Assembly: GCA_964057225.1 (NCBI GenBank)
Contig: OZ059894.1
Coordinates: 13,278,131-13,342,130, forward strand
Reading direction: 5' to 3'
DNA from: Auanema rhodensis
Lineage: Eukaryota; Nematoda; Chromadorea; Rhabditida; Rhabditidae
DNA length: 64,000 nt
The notes beneath the pieces were generated by a model. It worked only from the letters and a program-made list of their open reading frames with translations, did not search any database and was not told the DNA's origin. The translations under genes and the position numbers were made by a program. Shown in pieces: positions 20,620 to 29,792 of this stretch; positions within the stretch are counted from its first letter, which is position 1; each line of letters starts with the position of its first letter.

Positions 20620-21381
20620 CTACGCAATAATAGATATTGTATTGGGCTGACAGACATCATTTTTCCTTGTTCTATATTAAATGTTCAAAAAGATTTATCT
20701 TATACACTACGTTTTTCCAATAGAAAATTTATTCTACACTTGCCTAAAGGCAACTATGCAAATGGTGATGAAATAATACGCGGAATCAATGCTGGAAGAG
20801 AATCATTTATCGCCAACAATACAAAGCCTCTTGGAGCTGAGGAAGAAGCACGTATAAAAAGTTTAATAGATAAAGATGAAGATGTAAAAAAATGGTATAA
20901 TAATCGCCAGGCTGAGGCTAAGCTAGTGGAGGAAATGCTCGCAGACGCCACATTTCAGTTTAACAAAACATTGCAGCGCATAGAGTTTGTAACAAGCAAG
21001 CGACTATTAATGAATGCAACGCTTGGTGATGATTTTGCATATTTCCTTGGTTTTGAAAATAAAAACATCAACGATACAATAATAGCCAGACGTCCCATTG
21101 ATTTTTCAAATAACATTAATACAATGTATATATATTGTGATATTGTAGAATATTCCATTCTTGGTAATGTGAAAGCTAATTTACTTGCATGTTTACCTGT
21201 TCCACCTCCTACTGAATTTGGTAAAATGATTGCCAAAACATTTAATCCTATTCGTTATGTACCAATCACTAGACAAACACTCGATACCATACGTATTGAA
21301 ATTTTAGATGAATTTGGTCGTCCTATGCAATTTAATTATGGTTCTACAGTTGTTACATTACATGTTAAAAATATGAAATAA
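20620..21381 (+). pseudogene. Maverick penton/minor-capsid-like protein, N-terminally truncated
   Basis: An open frame ends at a TAA (21379-21381). The first about 30 open codons before 20620 are antisense ATPase sequence, so the true N-terminus (roughly 25 residues) is lost. The visible protein has KFILHLPKGNYANGDEIIRG, MYIYCDIVEYSILGNVKAN, LACLPVPP, YVPITRQTLDTIRIEILD and an FNYGSTVVTLHVK end. This pattern (LPxGxY, YxYxDIVE, YVPV/ITRxxFDTIxIEIxD, VTLHF) is that of the Maverick protein I associate with the penton/minor capsid jelly roll. It lies next to the ATPase and zinc-finger genes as in the 4377-5575 fragment. Confidence 0.65.
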
Positions 21382-21386
21382 ACGTT

Positions 21387-21851
21387 TTATTCAACAGTTA
21401 TACAATACCACATTTTTATTTTCGAAGGTTTAAAAGATAGTTTAGGGCAGTTTTGTTTGTCGCTCGGCTCGTGTTGTGAATGTTCTCCGTCACTATTGCT
21501 GCGGCATCTTTCTGATTGGGTTGAATGTACAAACTCCTCAGCTTTTTCAAAGGGTTTGCTGGTATCATTTCCATCACCATCTTCACCATTCGTTCCATTA
21601 CTATTATGAATACGCCGAATATGACGCTCACAATTGAATCTTGTTCCAAAAGTTTCACTACAATGAGGGCACAAACGTCTACGAACACCATCCAAATGTC
21701 CATATTTTTGAATAAAGTCAGCATTGCTGATATAATTGTTACATATGGGTTGAATCCCTGCATGTCTTATCAAAACGTGATCACTAAAATGCTTGGTTGA
21801 AGAAAATATTTCCTTGCATGTACCACAATATTTGTTACATAAAAGTTCCAT
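21387..21851 (-). CDS. Maverick C2H2 zinc-finger protein
   Basis: 154 codons from the ATG at 21849-21851 (MELLCNKYCG). Two finger-like units are visible: CGTCKEIFSSTKHFSDHVLIRH near the N-terminus and CPHCSETFGTRFNCERHIRRIH at about residues 60-80. An acidic, Ser/Gln-rich tail follows (NGTNGEDGDGNDTSKP) and a hydrophobic end. It is probably a DNA- or RNA-binding accessory or regulatory protein. It is convergent with the penton-like gene, with only 5 bp between the stops. The same pair occurs, decayed, at 4377-5575. The frame is intact here. Confidence 0.72.
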   Translation of the reverse strand: MELLCNKYCGTCKEIFSSTKHFSDHVLIRHAGIQPICNNYISNADFIQKYGHLDGVRRRLCPHCSETFGTRFNCERHIRRIHNSNGTNGEDGDGNDTSKPFEKAEEFVHSTQSERCRSNSDGEHSQHEPSDKQNCPKLSFKPSKIKMWYCITVE

Positions 21852-22104
21852 TAGAGGAAAATGAAAAACGACCACACGCAATCAACCCACTTTTATATAA
21901 TGAGCAATAATATGACTAGTGTTGTACAAAAGCCCAATCCCAATGCTATACCTTTAATAAATGGCACTGAAATACATTTCAACATTCTCCTGTATAAAGG
22001 CGCTGGTTAAGATTGCTCCAACGTGTATTTGACACATAATTCACAGTGACAAGGAATATTCATAACTGACCACGTAATGTAGCAGGTTATTAATGACAAA
22101 TTTC
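21852..22104. other. Intergenic spacer, zinc-finger gene to protease
   Basis: About 250 bp with no coding signal. It contains the point (near 22003) at which Maverick C joins its integrase remnant to the protease region. Confidence 0.5.
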
Positions 22105-22560
22105 TTATATAGTAGCCAATTTATAGTCGAATACTTTATGCATAAACGCTTTAATAAAGACATCATCATTTTTCAATAGTTTAAAAAATGAACAAATGCT
22201 TTCAAATGAATTACCAGCCGACAACATTAGTATTACAAATACCACATAGCCACCACAAGTGTATTCAATTAAACGTTGTGGTTTGCAAGTATTAATTTTT
22301 ACCTTTTTATATTTGGCCAGATAATTTTGAATGTACTTGTTCATTTTATATCCCAAGCTACAGAAAAAATAGGCTTGCTTGTTACGGACAAAGATGACCT
22401 GCCAATGTGTGCCTGGCTTATCATGTGTGTCAGTATTTACGACAAGTGCAAAGTTTTTACGACGCGTTTTGGGTAGAGTATCAGCGCTATATACACCGAG
22501 GAATAGTTTCCGAGTGCTGGGGACAGATTGCAATAGTGATACTATTTCAGACGAATACAT
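22105..22560 (-). CDS. Maverick adenain-like cysteine protease
   Basis: 151 aa from the ATG at 22558-22560 (MYSSEIVSLL), which suits the family start. It belongs to the adenovirus-type (C5) maturation protease of Polintons, which cleaves capsid proteins. Visible are the N-terminal LFLGVYSADTLP, the histidine box DKPGTHWQVIFV, the glutamine in CKPQRLIEYTCGG and the cysteine in YTCGGYVVF. The acidic residue usually found two strands after the His (family pattern YFDSxG) is Cys here (YFFCSLGY), so the His-Asp/Glu-Cys triad looks incomplete; the copy in Maverick C has the same change. The gene is divergent from the small basic protein gene, with 51 bp between the starts. Confidence 0.8.
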   Translation of the reverse strand: MYSSEIVSLLQSVPSTRKLFLGVYSADTLPKTRRKNFALVVNTDTHDKPGTHWQVIFVRNKQAYFFCSLGYKMNKYIQNYLAKYKKVKINTCKPQRLIEYTCGGYVVFVILMLSAGNSFESICSFFKLLKNDDVFIKAFMHKVFDYKLATI

Positions 22561-22611
22561 TTTAGTAGAATGATCTAGTGTAACTTTTGTATTGCGCGCG
22601 TGCGGTTCGAT

Positions 22612-23064
22612 ATGCCGCACCTCCTTTTGGATGTCAACTCTATTCAATGGACAACACTTTTAAATCAACAAATGGGTGGCGCCCCATTTAGCGGAATGAT
22701 GTTTCAACGTGGAATGCAGAGGGGTCATGGTTTGGGTGGTATTTTGGCAACTTTGGCATCATTTCTACCACGCATCATTCAATCACCTATAGCCCAAAAT
22801 CTCATCAATGCCGGAAGAAACGCCTTATCCAGTGCTGTAAGCAATAGTCCAGTTGTAAATTCACCTCTTGGCGGACAGTTGCTGAAAACTGGTAATGAAA
22901 TTGTCGATGGGGTGCTGAAAGGCGATAATATCAAGGAAACTCTTAAAACAGCCGGCCGACAAGCTATACGAGATCTTACCGGCTTGGGCAAACGGCGACG
23001 ACGCAAAACCACAAAACCTCATAAGCGGTTGTGCATCACTCGTGAGCGGTCGTTTCACATTTAA
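22612..23064 (+). CDS. Maverick small basic virion protein (adenovirus pVI/pX-like)
   Basis: Starts at the ATG 22612 (151 aa); an internal ATG at 22672 (MGGAPFSGMMF) would give a form closer to the family's usual start. A Gly-rich, membrane-active-looking N-terminal part (RGHGLGGILATLASFLPRII) is followed by KTGNEIVDGVLKGDNIKETL and a strongly basic KRRRRKTTKPHKR. This is the layout of the small core/maturation protein seen next to Maverick capsid genes, a likely substrate of the neighbouring protease. The stop is directly followed by the capsid ATG (TAAATG), suggesting coupled expression. The frame is intact in both copies. Confidence 0.7.
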   Translation: MPHLLLDVNSIQWTTLLNQQMGGAPFSGMMFQRGMQRGHGLGGILATLASFLPRIIQSPIAQNLINAGRNALSSAVSNSPVVNSPLGGQLLKTGNEIVDGVLKGDNIKETLKTAGRQAIRDLTGLGKRRRRKTTKPHKRLCITRERSFHI

Positions 23065-23654
23065 ATGGCTAAATTGATAGATTCAAAATCAGCACAAGCC
23101 CTTTTACCTAATATCAACTATGGTGATATACCAGCGTCGGCATTAGGTGTTGAATCCACTCGTACTGTACAAGTCCCTTTGAAAAATACGTTTCTTCCTC
23201 AAGGACCATGGGAATTTGTTATAGCTCAAAATTCCAAATCATTCCTCAATCTGAGAAGATGTTGGTTGAATGTAAAATTTAAAATTGAAACCACAAACGG
23301 TGATCCAGTACCAGATAACCTTGTTTTTGCACCATGTCAACAATTTGCTGCCAGTTTAATACATTCGTTTCATTTGAAAATTGGTGATGTTAGCGTGTAT
23401 GACTCTACCGTGAATCATGCCTATAAAACATATATCGAGAATATTTTAATGTATAGCAACGATGTTAAAGAGAGCAAACTTGCCATATCAGGATATTATG
23501 CTGATAGATATATAGATAATGCATCCAGTGCTGGATTTAGAACGCGTCAAGCGCTTGTAAAAAATGGCATATTGTGTGAGATGGCTGCTCCCGTCAGTAT
23601 CGACCTATTTAATCAAGAGCGACTGTTTGTAAACTATTCAAAAATGGAGCTAAC
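23065..23654 (+). pseudogene. Maverick major capsid protein, 5' part (cut by Gypsy)
   Basis: The first about 196 codons of the double-jelly-roll capsid protein, nearly identical to 51417-52005 in Maverick C (FNLVF-type middle CQQFAASLIHS, KTYIENILMYSNDVKESKL, GFRTRQALVKNG). The coding sequence stops at GAGCTAAC, where the Gypsy LTR begins (TGTGTAATATCC). The rest of the gene is not found on the other side of the Gypsy element. The protein forms the capsid shell in virus-like Polintons (F54H12.2-like group). Confidence 0.85.
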
Positions 23655-24056
23655 TGTGTAATATCCTTTAATTTAGATATTAATGTTCCATGATTGACCC
23701 TTAGATTGATATGTTGTAAAAGAAACAATAAGATTTGAGGAAGAGAGAAAGATTTATTATAAATAAAAAACATTTAAACAATAAATAAATAAAGATAAAG
23801 ATAAGTCCGCCAACTGAAGATTCAGTTGAATGGCAAGCTTATATAGCGAATGTTATCAGCATTTTCCACGAAAGGTTATAAGTTGTCAATGACAATTATA
23901 ACTATCTCAGAAAATGCTGAGGCTGCAAAATATAACTGATAACATAATACACTAAGACAAGAAACTAGAATTATAAAATATAAAATATAAAACACAGAAT
24001 AAAGAAATACATAAAAATTATAGAAAGAATAAAGTAAAGAATTATAAAGTATAACA
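23655..24056 (-). repeat. Gypsy 3' LTR (402 bp)
   Basis: TG...CA ends (TGTGTAATATCC at the left, ending AAGTATAACA at 24056). In element orientation a TATATAAG box (plus strand CTTATATA, 23838-23845) precedes an AATAAA signal (plus strand TTTATT, 23753-23758) by about 80 bp. Its interior (about 23742-23956) recurs as an isolated block at 39004-39217. Confidence 0.88.
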
Positions 24057-24113
24057 TGCTACCGCTCTTGAAGTCCTGTGTCCTCACAGGTATGCATAAG
24101 GTTTCCAAAATTT

Positions 24114-27100
24114 TCATAATGTTGCAGCAAGCTTTTTGATGAGATCCTTATGTACTTTTCTCATCTTTCCTTGACTCATTTCCAATTCCACATATGAGTT
24201 GTATACGCCTGTAATTTTGAACGGTCCATTATAAGTGGGTCGCAATTTGCCGTGAACCGTCATATCCTTCAATAGTACCATTTCACCTATTTCAAATATA
24301 CGTGATGCTATTCGGTTACTATTATTCAGCCGATTTTGTTGTTCAATTGATTTTAATTGAATTTTTTCTTGAATAGAATCCCAGGTATTTTTCCGGTTCT
24401 CATTTCTTTCCAATAATTCGTCATCTTCAGGAGAATTTAGATGAGGTTGTCCTGGTAATTGACGGTCCATAGGTAGGCGTGCGTCTCTTCCAAATAAAGC
24501 AATGTATGGGCTGATTCCGGTAGTTGTACTTGGGATTGTATTTAACGCGAATGTGATTTTAGGTAATTGTGAGGCCCATTGAGAGACACGGTTTTCAGCA
24601 CAAGTGGATAAACATTCCTGGATGGTTCGATGTAGTCGTTCCACTTGACCGTTTGTATTTTTGTGATATGGCAGAGAGAAGGTTTGTACAATTCCAAATT
24701 CGTTGCACATTAACTTGAATTCTTTAGATATAAAATTTCCTCCATTGTCAGACACGATGCTCACTGGTGGTCCAAAAATGAAGACGAAATTCGTCAGGAA
24801 CTTTCGGACTGTTTCTTCGGCATTCTGTGTGCGTAAAGGTATGCTCGTTATCCATTTCGAAAAAGCATCTTGAATAGAAAGAATATATTTAAATCCATTA
24901 GTGCTAGGGGAAAAAGGTCCTGTCACATCCATATGAATCCTATCAAATGGTTTTTGTGGGGTAACAAACTTTCCATATGGTTCTCTCGTTGTATCATGTT
25001 GATTTATTTTCCTTTTTGCGCATGTCAGGCATTGGCTGACGATCTCTTTCGCATCTTCCATCATATTTGTCCAATGGAATCTTCTTGATAATGCTGCATG
25101 TGTTCTTTTGATTCCTTGATGCGCTCCAATTCTTGCGTCTTCATGAAAAAGTTTCGCAAGTACTTGATTCAATGTCTTTTGTTTTGGAATCATAATCCTT
25201 GGAGAAAGATATTGTTTGTTAGGTCGAGCATGCAAAACTCCGTCGATAACAATATATCTATCGCTATTAATCTGTTTAGGTTGTTCCGTTAACATATCAG
25301 CAATAGTTTCCTTAATCCATGGTGTTCCTTGTTGTAACTGAATTAGTTTGTCGGTATCCAGAGTTTCCACATTGGTTACATTTATGAGATAGTTGATGGT
25401 TTCTTGGATATCCGTTAAACTTGTTGTTGGCGTTGTCTTCTGTAGCTTCGGTTTAGGACCATCGTTAGCTTCGTTGCCTATGTATCTGGATAGTGCATCA
25501 CATACACTATTCATACGTCCTGGACGGTACATAATCACAATATCATATTCCTGGATCATTAACTGATATTTCGCTAGTCTTCCAATAAGATCTCTTCTAC
25601 TCATTAGACTGGTTAGTGGTCGATGATCCGTTATTAGCTTAGTTGACGTGCCTAAAACATATGTGCGAAATTGTTGTAATGCGTAGACGAGTGCCAAAGC
25701 TTCTAATTCGATAGGTGGGTATTTTCTTTCTGTAGGTGAGAGCTTCCTACTTGCGAACGCAACAGGGTGTAATCCATTTCCTGTATCTTGTAGTAAGACT
25801 GCTCCAATTGCAATAGTACTAGCGTCACTTTCAATAACAAAAGGTGCTCCATTTGTTGGTGGCTTCAGAACTGGTGCTGTGCATAGAGCTTTCTTGAGAG
25901 TCTCGAATGCTTTTTCACGTTCTTCCGTCCATTCGAAATCTTGATCCTTGTGTGTGAGTTGATACAACGGTTCGGCTATTTTGGCGTAGTCTCTGATGAA
26001 TCGCCGAAAATAATTTGTCATTCCAAGGAATGAACGAATAGCGGTGACCGTTTTGGGAGTTGGAAATTTCTTAACGGCTGTAATTTTTGATGGATCAGGT
26101 TGTATTCCATCACGACCAATTATAAATCCAAGAAATTTAACTTGTGTAGCTGCAAATTTGCATTTACTTAGTTTTGCTTTCATTCCTAATCCTTGTAAAG
26201 CTTGTAACACTTCTTCTATATCCTCCAGATGTTGTTCAGCTGTGTTTGATATAATGAGTAGATCATCCAGATAAACAAAAAGTCGACATTTTACTTGATT
26301 TTGCAAATAGCGAACAGCTGATTGAAATGTATGTGGAGCTCCACAGAGACCCATCGGCATTCTGCAATATTGATAAACTCCTGATGAGGTCACAAATGCA
26401 GTGAGGTGACGGTCTTCTTCACGTAAAGGAATTTGAAAAAATCCCGATACGAGATCGATGTTTGTGAAGTATCGAGCTCCTGCAGTGCTGTCGATTATTT
26501 CTGGTATATGAGGAATAGAATAAGTCTGTTTCTGTGTGACACTATTGAGTGCACGGAAGTCCGTTACAAAGCGGAATGAGTTGTCTTTCTTCTTGACTAA
26601 GACGACTGGACTTGTAAAACTTGATGTTGATGTTTCTATTACTCCTTGGTCCAGCATTTCTTTTACTTGACGTTCAACTTCATCCTGTTTACCCAAAGGA
26701 ACTCGATATGATCGAGATTTGGGCAGGTCCATATCGGTTCTCAAAGTGATTGAATGTTCTATTGGTCCTTTGAATAATCCAATGTTCCGATCTTCGTTAA
26801 AAAAAGCATTTTTGAATCTTCTCAACATAGTTTTGAGATTTTGACGTTGATTTTTAGATAAATCCGTTGATTCGAATTTTAAGTTATCGAAAGGATTCTT
26901 CTCAAAAATAGGCAATTTATCTGACCAATCAGCTTCTGGTGGAATATAGTCCGGTATATGTGGGATTCCAATTTCTTCTGCTATTTTTCCTTTTCCAATA
27001 ATGGTGTTTCCTGTTAACTTCACCTCATAATTTGCTGTATTGATGGCGAATATTGTGAGTGGTGAAGTCTTGATAGCAGTAGGTGTGAATTGAATAGGTC

Positions 27101-28223
27101 CATTTCCACATCGTATAAGAGCGTATTGCTTTGGTTGTAGTTCTTTTGCCAATTGTAGACGAATCATAGCTTTAGTTCGGGGTGGAATAATAGATTCTCT
27201 AATGTTTATAATTGAAACGGTGTCTGAACTGATGCGAAAGCTCTTCTGGTTAGCGGATAATAATGGTAGAAAATGGTTTCCAACTATTAATTGCTTGCGT
27301 AGAGCTTGTAGAGAAGTTGTTATTCCTTTTTCTTCTAATGCTTTCATGATGTCCAAACCAAGTAACATTTCAGTAGGACAATGTTTATCCTCAGAGATTA
27401 AAAATGTGTGTGAAAGATGGTATCCAGCAATAACAATGTCCAACGTTATTGTACCCAGAAAGTTGAATATTGATCCATTTGCTGCGGTGGCAGAGATTTT
27501 AGTTGAGTTGAAATTCTCTTTTCCTAAATAGCGTACTGATGATTCCTTCAAATATGAAACAGATGCTCCGCTATCCCATAAAGCTACGAGTCCTCTGCCT
27601 TCTGCTTCAATTCTTATATATGGGAGTTCTCTTTTGTTCGTTGCACAGCATCCAACAAAAGGTATAATAATAGGAATAAAAGTGATGACAGTAGGAAAAT
27701 ATCTTCGAATAGTTTTGTCGTCGGCTGGAACATCGATGTCAGCGTTGAGTAGTTCGTGTTGTTCAACTGCATTCACATTTAAGATAGGAACTTTCTCTTT
27801 GATATAAGATACAACAATAATGTATAATGCTGATCCAAAGATTAATATAACTATCATAACACCTGCAGAGATAAACATTCTGTTGAGGGATCCAGCAAAG
27901 AAATCAACTCCTCGTTCCCATAGTGATGATGCAATATTTTGAGTCGAACTAAAAAGTTCGTTACTTTTTGTAAACCATTCTGATAAGCCTGGCAAATTCG
28001 CTTGATTCGTGATAACTCGTAGAAAATTTCTATGAGGATTGGTAGCGAAAATGTGTCCATATGTTAGGCTTATTGTTCTAACTAAGTTTTCATCGGTGAT
28101 ATTTTCATAAAGATTTCTTTGTGAAAATCGAATGGCTGCTAGATCGGGATACTGATCTGAACCAATGTTTAAAGAAGTTACGTTTGTAACTCCGTTGAGG
28201 GATTTCCATTCTCCATCCTCTTT
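24114..28223 (-). CDS. Gypsy polyprotein: TM segment, protease, RT, RNase H, integrase
   Basis: One open frame that continues in frame from the envelope region across a single TGA (28224-28226) and has no plausible ATG at its start. In order: the end of the ectodomain; a transmembrane helix (about 27800-27890: MFISAGVMIVILIFGSALYI); an aspartic protease (VALWDSGASVSYL); RT with LVKKKDNSFRFVTDF, MPMGLCGAPHTFQ and the catalytic FVYLDDLLII; RNase H (FVIESDASTIAIGAVL, TDHRPL); integrase with an HHCC zinc region and a DDE core (IHMDVTGPFS, SIVSDNGGNFIS, ERLHRTIQE); and an SH3-like tail. It copies RNA into DNA and inserts it. All catalytic residues checked are present, so this part looks functional. 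Confidence 0.9.
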   Translation of the reverse strand, partial: KEDGEWKSLNGVTNVTSLNIGSDQYPDLAAIRFSQRNLYENITDENLVRTISLTYGHIFATNPHRNFLRVITNQANLPGLSEWFTKSNELFSSTQNIASSLWERGVDFFAGSLNRMFISAGVMIVILIFGSALYIIVVSYIKEKVPILNVNAVEQHELLNADIDVPADDKTIRRYFPTVITFIPIIIPFVGCCATNKRELPYIRIEAEGRGLVALWDSGASVSYLKESSVRYLGKENFNSTKISATAANGSIFNFLGTITLDIVIAGYHLSHTFLISEDKHCPTEMLLGLDIMKALEEKGITTSLQALRKQLIVGNHFLPLLSANQKSFRISSDTVSIINIRESIIPPRTKAMIRLQLAKELQPKQYALIRCGNGPIQFTPTAIKTSPLTIFAINTANYEVKLTGNTIIGKGKIAEEIGIPHIPDYIPPEADWSDKLPIFEKNPFDNLKFESTDLSKNQRQNLKTMLRRFKNAFFNEDRNIGLFKGPIEHSITLRTDMDLPKSRSYRVPLGKQDEVERQVKEMLDQGVIETSTSSFTSPVVLVKKKDNSFRFVTDFRALNSVTQKQTYSIPHIPEIIDSTAGARYFTNIDLVSGFFQIPLREEDRHLTAFVTSSGVYQYCRMPMGLCGAPHTFQSAVRYLQNQVKCRLFVYLDDLLIISNTAEQHLEDIEEVLQALQGLGMKAKLSKCKFAATQVKFLGFIIGRDGIQPDPSKITAVKKFPTPKTVTAIRSFLGMTNYFRRFIRDYAKIAEPLYQLTHKDQDFEWTEEREKAFETLKKALCTAPVLKPPTNGAPFVIESDASTIAIGAVLLQDTGNGLHPVAFASRKLSPTERKYPPIELEALALVYALQQFRTYVLGTSTKLITDHRPLTSLMSRRDLIGRLAKYQLMIQEYDIVIMYRPGRMNSVCDALSRYIGNEANDGPKPKLQKTTPTTSLTDIQETINYLINVTNVETLDTDKLIQLQQGTPWIKETIADMLTEQPKQINSDRYIVIDGVLHARPNKQYLSPRIMIPKQKTLNQVLAKLFHEDARIGAHQGIKRTHAALSRRFHWTNMMEDAKEIVSQCLTCAKRKINQHDTTREPYGKFVTPQKPFDRIHMDVTGPFSPSTNGFKYILSIQDAFSKWITSIPLRTQNAEETVRKFLTNFVFIFGPPVSIVSDNGGNFISKEFKLMCNEFGIVQTFSLPYHKNTNGQVERLHRTIQECLSTCAENRVSQWASQLPKITFALNTIPSTTTGISPYIALFGRDARLPMDRQLPGQPHLNSPEDDELLERNENRKNTWDSIQEKIQLKSIEQQNRLNNSNRIASRIFEIGEMVLLKDMTVHGKLRPTYNGPFKITGVYNSYVELEMSQGKMRKVHKDLIKKLAATL

Positions 28224-29792
28224 TCATATATCATTTTCTACTGTTTCACATGGAATTTCAGTTCCATATGCTTCCAAATCTGCTGAATCTTGAGGTGCAA
28301 AGTAGAGGCGGTCATCATCCGTGATGACGGGTGTTTCTAAATAACACTTATCTTTGTATGTGTGGTTGCGATAAATGTGAATTGGTTCTATTGGCTGACA
28401 GGTTGAAACCCGAATAAGATTCCGTCCAATTATTCGAGCCACTATATCATCTCGTTGCATAATAGATCTGATAGCAATCGTAGGATTGATATTAAATATA
28501 GCTTGCCATGTCTTAATAAGTTCAAGTTGAGCATGACATATGCTGTGATGTTGATGATGAAATTCTTCGACCAGTATGGTTCTCATTCGTTCAAATCCAT
28601 AGTTGAGTTTGTTGATGGTAGTTAATGCATCTCGATGTCGAAGTATAGTATTCTGGTGATCAGTTAAGTGAGTGCCGAATAATTCTTGAGCTTTCTCTAT
28701 GCTTCCAATCATGGGTTGCATTGATGTCATCCCTTGAATAGTACTAATTGTTTGTTTTGTTGTAGATGATGTATTTACAACAGGTTTTGAGGTAGCACTA
28801 AGAAATCGTGCAGTTGGCGTAGTTTTAGTGGTGATAGAGCGACTGAATACTCTTTTTGTAATCTCTTCAGGTGCTGGTTTTGAAAACCACGACATTAAAT
28901 CAGTTAATTGTTCAGCGTCAATATTGATGTTACGGCTGTAGAGATCTTCTTTATTCGAAGGCATCGGTATTCCAAAAATGGTTTCTCGGTTTCTGAGTGT
29001 CCAGTTATCCAACAGCTTTAATTTCATTTCATATACTTGATCTTTCACTTGTCGTTGCATGAAATGACTATGAAAGAACAGTTTCATTCGATAATATTCT
29101 ATCAGTTGAGGTTGAGAATACTGATAGCGTAGTTCACGAAGTAATTCTTTTGCTTTATATACCACAGAACGTGGATCTCCAAATGTGAAGTTGAGATGGT
29201 TTTGATATACTGTGAATATCAAAAATTCGAGTGGTGGCACATATTCTGTTTCGGATAAGATTGCGAGTATTTGTATAAATTCCCATAATTTATCTCTTGC
29301 AACCGAAATTGTAGAATTGCCTGGTTTAACTATTCTTTTTATATAATTGATAGGAAGTCGGTGTGCTAGTTGACCGATGACAAAACTAGGCTCCATTTGT
29401 TCGATCCACATTTTTGTAATCATCTTGCTTTCTTCTCCTCCTAGAGCATGTAGTAAGAGAATATTCGGATCGCGGAAGTCTTTTAAATTTGCCCAGTAAT
29501 CTATAGTATGATCAGTAATGTTCAAAATATGGACAGCTGACAGCAAAAATTGATGATATCGAGCAATAACAGTCAGGTTTTGATATTCGTTGCTAACTGA
29601 TTGATAGTGATACCAGTTATGAATATATCGTATGGTATTTCCGCCAGACGTGACAGTATATCTAGCAAACGGTAGATCCAATATTTGAATAGGAGTTAAC
29701 TTATATTCCATTTCTGAGCGAAATGACGCAATTAGGGATGAATTTGTTGAACGTTTATAGCGTTGGCGTGAAGGATCCATTTGATTATCCAA
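28224..29792 (-). CDS. Envelope-like glycoprotein (ectodomain, second subunit) between gag and pol
   Basis: About 520 codons open to a TGA at 28224-28226. It is in a different frame from the upstream gag/SU ORF, with a small overlap, and in the same frame as pol. Near its start is a basic, furin-type site (RQRYKR). About eight N-X-S/T sequons follow (for example NLT, NIT, NFT, NWT, NHT), with long helical stretches and a Ser/Thr-rich linker. It lacks its own membrane anchor, but the next in-frame hydrophobic helix lies past the TGA at the start of pol. By layout it is the second part of a viral-type envelope; no sequence match to a named fusion protein is obvious. It could also be a non-fusogenic surface protein. 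The stop may be read through or may be a lesion. Confidence 0.62.
   Translation of the reverse strand: MDNQMDPSRQRYKRSTNSSLIASFRSEMEYKLTPIQILDLPFARYTVTSGGNTIRYIHNWYHYQSVSNEYQNLTVIARYHQFLLSAVHILNITDHTIDYWANLKDFRDPNILLLHALGGEESKMITKMWIEQMEPSFVIGQLAHRLPINYIKRIVKPGNSTISVARDKLWEFIQILAILSETEYVPPLEFLIFTVYQNHLNFTFGDPRSVVYKAKELLRELRYQYSQPQLIEYYRMKLFFHSHFMQRQVKDQVYEMKLKLLDNWTLRNRETIFGIPMPSNKEDLYSRNINIDAEQLTDLMSWFSKPAPEEITKRVFSRSITTKTTPTARFLSATSKPVVNTSSTTKQTISTIQGMTSMQPMIGSIEKAQELFGTHLTDHQNTILRHRDALTTINKLNYGFERMRTILVEEFHHQHHSICHAQLELIKTWQAIFNINPTIAIRSIMQRDDIVARIIGRNLIRVSTCQPIEPIHIYRNHTYKDKCYLETPVITDDDRLYFAPQDSADLEAYGTEIPCETVENDI

Noticed and set aside
22276..22573. Plus-strand ORFs antisense to the Maverick protease
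   Set aside because: They mirror the conserved protease on the other strand and have no family features.
22779..23058. Minus-strand ORFs opposite the small basic virion protein
   Set aside because: Antisense shadows of a conserved gene, repeated identically at 51131-51410 only because the locus itself is duplicated.
24870..25292. Plus-strand ORFs opposite Gypsy integrase
   Set aside because: Shadows of the long pol frame, which has all catalytic motifs.
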